From NCBI GenBank assembly GCA_000310025.1, contig FN648692.1, positions 28,269 to 77,004 of the forward strand: a stretch of 48,736 bases of DNA. Direction: 5' to 3'. This DNA comes from Ectocarpus siliculosus (taxonomy: Eukaryota; Sar; Phaeophyceae; Ectocarpales; Ectocarpaceae). Numbering within the stretch: the first letter of the stretch is position 1; each line of letters starts with the position of its first letter. Made by a program: the position numbers and the translations under genes. The notes under the pieces were generated by a model that searched no databases, was not told the DNA's origin, and was given only the letters and a program-made list of their open reading frames with translations. Of this stretch, positions 34,812 to 44,200 are shown piece after piece.

Positions 34812-37800
34812 CCAACACACTTAAGATTTTCTAGATATTTGCCCGATATATTGTACGCCGCTCCTCCCGAGGCAGGTTTCTTTGTTGGCTTGTCGTTCGT
34901 GAATCTGATGTGTCATTGCATGCCGTGGACCCCATCAGCAACGACATCATGACACCACGTCTTCTCGGTGATCCCTCGCGTTATTATGTAGTCACTCCAA
35001 AAACTAAGCAGCACGCTGTTGTTACGTTGCAGTACTGCTGTACACTGCTGACTGATGCTATGCAATACCATGTATTATTGTGTGTGATGCATAGTCTGCG
35101 GAAGGTCATTATTTACTAGTGTTACTCCGGAGACGTCCCGAAACTATTTATTGTTTTGCCGTGCGGTGAAGACGTGGGGTGAGTTTGACTTTCGAGGCCT
35201 GAATGCGGACAACAGACTGACAGAAGAAGATGAGGGTCTAAAAACAGATTGGGTGATGAAAAAAAAATATTAGTAGACTACACGTTTTAGTAGAAGTTGG
35301 TGGGAAGTGGTACACGGGAAGGTCGGGCAACACATTCATTTCCCATACGACCTGCGTAGTAAATACTTCATTGTCTCCTCGTCCTCTGATGATGATCATG
35401 ATAAGACGCTCGGGGATCGATCGGGAATCAAACATCTGTCCATCCACCACTCACTCAGTGTCGTCCGGGTGACATGTGTTTGGTGTCGAAGACTTACTTG
35501 TTGGTTCGGTGGGAGATGGTGCTGGTTTGTGACATACATCCAGCTAGGTGAGAGGCAACAATACAAGCACGTGAAATCTCGTCACAAAGTCACGAACATA
35601 TATTTGTTGTACAGCCGACACCTTCTCTACGCCGAACCCTCCACGGAAAGGGTAAACAAACATGGTATGCCCCGTTTGAACCTGGATGCCATGGGAATCC
35701 AGGGCGCCATGGAAGCCGATCAGCCCAATCACAAATACCAGTCATGGCATCAAACTCTCAACGAAACCAACGACGGCTGAGATCCATGGGCTTTGCAAGT
35801 AGCAGCTACATGTAGGGTACCAAGCAGCGTATGGCAGTGCGCATTCTCCGGCCGCTCGCAATCCTATGACATGAAACATGGATAGCAGCTGCTCCACCTG
35901 TAGACCATTGTCCAACCGGGTTTGCCCATTGCTTACTCAGGCTAAATGCACGGCCTGTCCAATCTAAGCATGCCGCTACGCTCCTTGCGCAGTAACAACA
36001 AGAAACTAAACGGCGACGAGCAATGGTGGAGTGCGCACTATTACAGTACAACACTTCCTCATGGTGTACTTGTAGGGCACCGAGAGACAGACGTCGTTCA
36101 GCGAGGACCTACAAAGGTCCGACTGTTGAAAAACGTCAAAACGTCACGTTTCCATCTTCTATACTCCACCCTTACAACCTCATCTAAAGACACAATCTCC
36201 GGCGTTCTTCTTACTCCTCATCAGTCAACGCGCGACAATTCCCGCGCACAACCGTTCACCTCTCAGGAGCCTAAAAAAATGGAAAATGTGTAAATTTTGA
36301 GGAATGCGTCGCTGATCGCTCAGATCAGGAACGCCGGCGTTCTATGCACTTCCGCAGTTTCCTTGGGGTAAACCGGCGACAAACATGTGCCAAGTCTCAA
36401 TACAATCGACGTACGTTCTTGAAAGGGTGAAAGTGCAAGTCCATCCTACCACAGCCGGTGGCTGTGTTTGCCGTGACTGACGCAGCGAGCACTGCCAAAG
36501 AATCGTGTCACATTCAACCCTACACCTGTCCGGCTTGCCATTGCTGCGTGTTTCCCCCAACTCTATGAAAGTCCCAAGCCCGTCGAAATTCTCTAACCAT
36601 TCTGCCCTCCACCTCACACCCCTGTCTATTGTACGGCATGTGACGCCCTCCCGGCGCACGTGTGCATTCGTCTTGCAGTCGTCCCGCCGAAAAAACGAAA
36701 AATGGAAACCGCCCATCGTGGCTGCAGGTGGAAATATTTGTTCTTCCTCCACTTTTGCCCACGAGCTTGCCTGACTAAAAATGGAGGCCACGTGATTCTC
36801 TTCAAAACTCCACCAAGGAGGAAAATTTTTCCGCATGCACTGTACAAGCGTCAGAGAGAGATACAAGCGTCTTTCCCTCGACACACTCACACCAAAAGAT
36901 ACACAAGTATTGCCAAGAGTCTTTTCGTTCCTTCGATGAATCAACAAATAGGCTTTTTTGTAGAGCCCTTTCGTCGTGTGACCCTTCCACTCTCTCCCTT
37001 ACACACACACACCCGCCAAAAGGCCCACCGCCCTAAACCTATATTCCGTCATTCGTATCCTCCCTGCCCCCTTCCACGAATCCCTCACGGCGCTTCGGGA
37101 GCATGCTTGTATTTTTCATCGCCTGCTCAGTGGAAACGACGTTGATCTTTCACAATGAGGGCAGAACCCCTCGCTTCCATTGGGCGACCCCTCATTTTAC
37201 GCCCAAACCCAACCGACAAATACCTAGCTCCTTCCTGGAGTTTCGATGAGAGACGAATCAGCAAGCGGCCCGACACGGACAATGCATGACACCGACCGAT
37301 GCTTCAAATCGCCGCTCTGCCCGTCTCCTACACCCACTTCTCTAACCCTTTAGGTTGCGTTGATCTGACCATCGTCTCATCGTCTCGGAGGTTTCCATGA
37401 CATCACGTGGGCGTGTTTCACGAGGTGCGCGCGCGAGGGGTAGGGTTGACGGGCTCCGAACGGTCATCGCAAGCGTTTGCCAGGGGTATGTGGCCCAAGT
37501 GTCCCAAATGTTGCAGCGGTAGCTGCAACAACGTGGAAGGCCAGAGCAGAGCAGGGAGAGGGGGAGAAACACATGAGACTCCTTACTGGCCGCTGTTTTG
37601 TTCTCGTTCCCCTTTGCGAGTTTCCTTTTTGTTACTTCTATTTTCCTCTCGATATCTTCATCATCAGTTCACCACTGTATTTGGAAAAACCCGCTTGTTC
37701 TCAGCTTACTGTCGGCCGGGTAAATGTTGGTTGATGTTGTTTGTCCACGGGTAAAAGCGATGCTTGGACCCGCGAAGGCGATACTTGGCCCAACGTTGCG

Positions 37801-38254
37801 TATCGCCGATGGGGGAACGAAGATAAAAAAAACGAGCATTCCCCCCCATCTCATAGGGTAATCAGCACCGGTGTCCACGTGTACAAGTAGCAGGGGGGTT
37901 TCAACGTCGAGATGCAACGACGGCTTCGAGGTGATGAAGTTGTTTCTACAACGACGCAAACGTTCGCCGTCAGGAAAGGGGAGTGAATCAAGACGTACGC
38001 GAGGGGCAACCGCTGCAAATGCCAACGAAACAAGCAAAAGCGGAAAATAAAAACAACACCAACATCAACAAACGAGAGTGCTGCTGGAACACAACAACAA
38101 CAAGAAACGATGGTGCTGTTGATACAATTTAAACGTTTAGTGATATATTTTTTTCTCCGTCCTTTCTACATGTACCACTCAGCAGTTTCATGTGTTCGCG
38201 TGCAAGAACAGAGAACGTGCAGAACTCTTAAACCGCGGTGCACCTTCACTGCAG

Positions 38255-41200
38255 CTAGATCGACCGCTCGTTGTTGGCAGGCGCGACGTCTGGAGCACCC
38301 TCAGCGGCATCATCGTCACCATCATCAACGCCTTCCCCGTCCTGGGTTCTCCTGTTCTTGAGCCCCATCACGAGCTCCGCCACGGCGGCGTCTTCCGCGG
38401 AGTTGGCGGGCGGGATCGCTGTTGCCGCCGCCAGCGCGCCCTGTAGAGCGCCCCCCGGGCCGGCGTGAGGGTCCCCGCTGCTGATCGAAGAGGTAGTCGC
38501 GCCCGCACCGCCATGTGGTTCGAACATGTTGCCGCCGAGTGCCCCCCCGCCGCCGCCGGCGGCGGTGGTGCCCTGCCCTATCATGGACCCGGCAAATCTA
38601 TGGGTGACCATTGGGGAGTAGAGGTGCCGGTCGAAGCTCCCCGTACCTCCAGCTACGGGGTGGGTGTCGCTGAGGAAGGATATGCCGCCAGGACCTTGCC
38701 GCTGGAACGGCGTGCCTCCCCCGCTGCCGTTGTCACCGCCCATGCGCCCGCCAGTTCCTGATCCGCAGAAGGTCCTCGAGTAGTTGGTGGAGGAGTCGGC
38801 GACGCTGTACACCCCGCCGTTCACGTCGGAGTCTCCCCCTGCCTGCTGCTGCAAGTCTAGCTTGGGGCGGGCAGAAGCGGCCGCCTCGACGGCGAGGCGC
38901 GCATCCCTCAGATCTCTCGCTCTCTTCCGGCTGCAGACGTTCACCATACCTTCTTTCGCATGCTGCGCACAGAACTCCCGCTTCTTGGAGCCGGCCACGC
39001 CGTACGATGGCCCCTTCGTGCAGCCCTGAAAGCCGCACCTCTTGTTGTACACGTCGACCATCCCTCCCTTTGCATGTGGCGCACAGAACTCCCGCTTCTT
39101 GCTGCCGGCGACACCGTATTTTGGCTGCTTCGTACAACCGGGGTGAGCGCAGCGCTTGTTGCACACGCCCACCATCCCCGGCCTCGCATGGTTTGCACAG
39201 AACTCGGCCTTTTTGGAGGGGGGCATGCCGTACGACGGCCACTTGTTGCAACCGCTGTGCGCGCACCTCTTGCTAACGACATCGATCATCGTCTTTTTCG
39301 CGTGATGGAGGCAGAACTGGGGCTTCTTGCTACCCGGTGCGCCGTAGGAAGATCGCTTGGTACACCCCGCATGGCCACACCTGCTCGTGGGCATACGGAT
39401 GGTGGTTGGATAGTCTGCCGTGCGTTTTTGCGTTACACAGGTGGTAGAGACTAGTGTAGGGGGTGCCGTGATGATACACGGGGACCTTTCCTGCTTGGTG
39501 TGCTGCATGCAACCGCTCCCTTTCAACGCCACGCCCTGGTACGGGCGTTGTCTCATCTCCTGGAGTTAACCCTGTTGAGTCTACAGGCGCTCGGACATAT
39601 GGTTGATAGATCGTTTCATAGGGTCGGGGACTGGCGCTCCAGCGCCAGTCTCAGGAATACTGGCTGCGTGCCGCAGCCAAGTAACCAGGACATTATCAGT
39701 ACAATGGCCACGCGGCGAAGCCGCGTGGTCGCGGTGCAGCCGCGACCACCGTCCCCCCCCGGCTGGTGAGGGGGCCCCGCCGGAGGCGCGTTTTAACGCG
39801 ATTTGGCTTCACTAGAACATTTATTTTGGGTGATTTTGGGTCACTTTGACGACACCAGAGTCAGGGATTAAATCCTTGAAATCCTTGAAGAACGATCAAT
39901 ATGTTGGCAATTTTTTCTTGAAGCGTTGGTTGGGTGTGACAACACGCATCGGATTTAGCATGTAGCTTCGGTTGGGTGTGACACACACATCGAATTTAAC
40001 ATGTTCACCATGAAGCTGCTTCCAAACCATCTCCAACTTGAAAGCCTTCCAAGATGGTTCTCATTTTTCATCAAGATGGTGCTCATTTTTCTTCAACAAA
40101 TTTGTGTGCTTCGTGTTTAGTTTTTGGTTTGGGTATTTTTTTCAGCAATATAGCAGCAAAACTGGAAGGCATTTAGTTAAGATCACGCTGCTGGTGGCCA
40201 GCCTGCATCTTTTGCTGGGGAGAAAAAAACAAAAAAACAGATTGACTTTATGCATACTAAATTATGGCCGTTCTACATGATGAGTCAAGAAGGCCCGGCT
40301 GTTTTTTTTTTTCGAGGCCGAGGCGGGTTCTGTGCTTCGTCCTTGCGCTACTCTCTCACCCCCTCATGCGGCGCAATGGTGGGTTTCCATGTGGTTTAGG
40401 AGGCATAATGCGGGACGTACGTAACATGCGTCAGTACTGGGTGTACTGGCACCCCTCTGAACTAGTCCTAGGAAACTGTCCAGTACAGGAATACTGTCAG
40501 TACCTACTGGTCCAGTCCCCAACCCCATCGTTTTTATCATTAATTATATTCTAGAAAGCCTCGACCAGACGGTCTCGTCGTAGAGGGGAGGATAGGGAAA
40601 AGCACCGAACCGCACACGCAACAAGTTGAACAGCACAGCAAGCTAGCGAGCGCCCGCCACCAGCTCCCCGCCACACACAAACACAAGAGCTCATGGGGAG
40701 GCCTCTACGCCCCGAGTGGTCTGCCCTGTCTATCTGGGAGGCGTCGTTGGCATTCCTGTTTGTACATCAGATTTCGACCCCTATGAGGCTAGTGATGATG
40801 ATGATGAGGATGACGATGGCATGTTTGATATGGGCCCAATGTACAGGCCGCGATGTGGTGCGAACTCGCACAACACTGGTCTCAATATGCGGGGGGCAGC
40901 TCGGCAGCAACGACAACATCCGACCCCGACATCACCGGTCACGCCGCCGGTCCAGACGGCATCGCGTGAGCCGCAACAGCGGCAGAGGCAGCGGCAACGG
41001 CAACAGGGCAGCAGGAACGATACCCACCGGAGCCTGCTCCGGCCAATAACTCGAACTCGCATGACGCTAGTGACAACACCCGGGGCGCAATCGGCAACAG
41101 CGAGCACAACAGCGGACGCCGGCCCGACCGGTCACGCAGCAGCTCCGGACGACCTCGACCTCGCGTGAGTCGCAGGAGCAGCAACAGCAGCAGGAACAGC

Positions 41201-44200
41201 AGCAGCAACCAGCCCCACCGGATCCTTCTCCGGCCAACTCTGCCGTAAATGTCGCTATCTTAGCCCGCGGCCGGAACAAAGGCCAAAAGTGCGGCAACAA
41301 GGTTGGAGGTAGGACGGCAGGACTTCGCAAGCACCATGACGGCATCTGGCGCAGCTCTTAGAGTGGGGAGCACCGGTGGGGCAGCCAACTATGATTCGGA
41401 CAACGAGTTGGGTTGTGGCGTGGACGAACTGCAGATTCCTCGTGCGGATCTTCGCATATGTACCACAGTCCAAGGGCGTGCACTACGCCCAGGCAGCGAA
41501 AATCGCTCATGACGGCTTCAAGAGGGCACAGGAGAGTGTGTGGCACCTCAAGCGACAGAAGTCTCCAAAAATAAACGTGAGGCAGGTAGAGTTTCGCCTA
41601 AATTCGAGCGCTGGCGCATATTCCTAGAAAAGTATCCCTGCATGACAAAACGATAAAACGCCGTGAGTACACATTGGTGCCGCTTTGTCTTTGTTCGATA
41701 ACCATACACATGTTTCTCATGTAGGTGTTTGGTTCACAGCAGTATCATCGACCGCGCTAGCCGGCTGACCAATGCGAAGTTTTGGAGTCGCTAATTGCTC
41801 TAGGCGAAATTGTCATCTGTCTCTGTGGTACTCTGACCAAACGTACAATCTGAGGCTGCCTTGTGCCATGTGTTTTTCGGTGCTGTTGTACGACTCAGTT
41901 CTTTCAGGTGCATCGTTAGGTTATCCTCTATGATACCCCTCCCCATAGGTGTTTGTTGTTGACATTTTCCAGGAAGGTCAACCACCTCCTGGTCCGGGAC
42001 TGGGGTGTCTTTCAGGAGGTTCCCTCGAAGAAGATGGCGGACGGATCTCGAGAGTACGCCTCATACATACATGCAATTGTCATCTACTGGTGTGTGTGCT
42101 ATTCTATGGGGCACACCTGGCGTGGAGGTTCAGTCGAACTGGGACGATCACCGGGGCATCGGAGCCCACGACAACTACCCCCTGGTCCGGGCCCACATGC
42201 CTCGAGACCTGTTCATCCTGTTCTACGGCCGTTTCTTCCACTTGGCCCCAGCCACCGGCAAGCTCAACAAGGATGATCCCCAGTTCGACTGAACCTCGAC
42301 GTCAGGTGTGCCCCACAGAATAGCACACACACCAGTAGATTACAATTTACAATGGTATGTTTGGTGGGTGGGTGTGTTCTACCATTTCGTTTAGGGAGTA
42401 TTTATAATTTTCAGTTTTGGGAACGCAACATAGGTTATTCTTTCCCATCGGCGCTGTGTTGTCTCCTCCGCCCTCTCAGCAGAACGGCCTGCATATTGCC
42501 GAATAGAAATTGCAAGAAAACGAACCGTTTGGGCCCGATGTAAGCTGCTTTGGATGAGAGTGTATGTCGTCATCGGAACACGAAACATCCGTATCGTTGT
42601 CGGCCTCAAAATGCGCTCGGGTTGCATAAGTGATAAATAGTTCAACGCCGGTTGGGAGAGTAAAACTCATGCAGTCCTGCGGACCCCCGGCCCAAAGCAG
42701 TAAACTGCAATTGTACTTTCATCACTGCTCTCTACGCGAAGCCCGCCGGGTAGCTCCACCGATGCCGCGATTCAACGGTTCTGTGTTTGCCGACAAAACA
42801 CGTGTGCACTCTGTCAGACCGTGCAAATGACTCGTGCTAATGTGAGCATGATTTACATCTGCTACTCTTGGCAGGGAGCTGGAGGACGTGTTGAACATGA
42901 AGTCAGACGCTGCAGAGGCATCAGAGAGGTATCTAGCAGAAAACCGGGGAGGCGGCGCCCCGTCCGAGTTCATGGTCGTGAGATCTGACAACGGAGGAGA
43001 GTTTTGCGAGAGAGAGTTCTGAAAGCTGTGCCGCAAGTACTGCATCAAGAAGGAGTTATCTCCGCACACAGCCCAGAGTACAGCTCTGTAGCTGAGAGAG
43101 CACTGGGTCTGATCAAGGATGCAACACTACCCGCCCGTATCCAAGCGCCGATTCTTTACCCCGGAGCGCCGAATTACCCCTCCCTTTGGGCCGAGGCCTT
43201 AGCTTGGGCATGCAACGCCCTGTGCTGCACCTTCACCACATCCACCCCGGAGAAGAAATCGCCGCTTGAAATGTGGCACGGGCACCCCCCTTCGCCAGGG
43301 GTGACGTACCCGTTTCTCAAACCCGCCGTATGCAAGGTCAAGCGCACGTACAAGTCAGAGCCGAAAGCCCAAAAGTGTTACTACTTCGGCCCTGGGGTCA
43401 ACCACAACCGTGACTGCGTACGCATCCTGACCGAAAAACACCAAGCGATCACTACTCGCAACTTCATCTGGCAACCCGTGCCCGCCGTCCCGACCGCGCA
43501 CCCCCAGCCACTGCCTCCCACCACAGGGGAGGAAGTGACGCTCACAACCGGGGAGCACGAGGGAATAGAGGGTGCGCCATGCCAAGGTGGAGGGGGGGCG
43601 GAGGGAGAACCTGTGTATGGAGGACCAGGTTTCAACCTTGATACGACGGCAGCCGCGCGGCCCGGCCCGGGCGCGATGCACCGGCGGCGCCGCCGGCCAC
43701 GCCCCAGGAGTCCGGAGCGGGTTACACAGGCGATGGCGCCCCTCGGTTAGCGGCGGCAGCGGCAGCGACAGTAACAGCGACAGCGGCAGCAGCGGCAGCA
43801 ACAGCAGCAGCAGCAGCAGCAGCGACAGCGAGACGAATCTCTTGGCGCTCCGCGGGCCAGAGGCCCGGAGTCTCTTCCGCTTTGACGAGCCGGCGGAACT
43901 CACCAGCTGCCGCACCAGGGAGAACCCTCGCCGAAACCCGATGTACGAGTCGCCACCTTCGCCGACGAGTACGGAGGCCCTGCGCCTCGGTGGCGAGCTT
44001 GCCCATCAACAGCACGGAGGAATTCACCCGCTGGATGCTCGCGTCGGTACTTCGCGTGGCGCAAGGGCTAGAGGGGGTATGAACCTCAACCACGGGAACG
44101 TAAAACAGGCATGCACACATGCCACGTTGGATGAAGAAGTGTACGCGAGGCTCCCCGCTGGGTGCGGGGGAAAATCGCACAACATCGTGAAGGCTGAGCG

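Larger units (their letters stand above)
33223..38254. other. Spacer between the ankyrin gene and the EsV-1-7 gene
   Basis: The ankyrin gene's promoter should lie at the left end and the 3' UTR of the EsV-1-7 gene at the right. Two SINE-like repeats sit side by side at 34546-34811. A 201-codon minus-strand frame at 36342-36947 has no recognisable motif and overlaps other open frames. I see no other gene. Confidence 0.45.

Noticed and set aside
36342-36947. Minus-strand open frame of 201 codons
   Set aside because: Two other frames are open over the same bases and no motif is present; taken as chance.
38255-39556. A complete 433-residue EsV-1-7 gene starting at 39556
   Set aside because: The first 59 codons lie inside the LTR repeat. 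Phase and repeat spacing favour an exon starting at 39380, though an LTR-started form remains possible.
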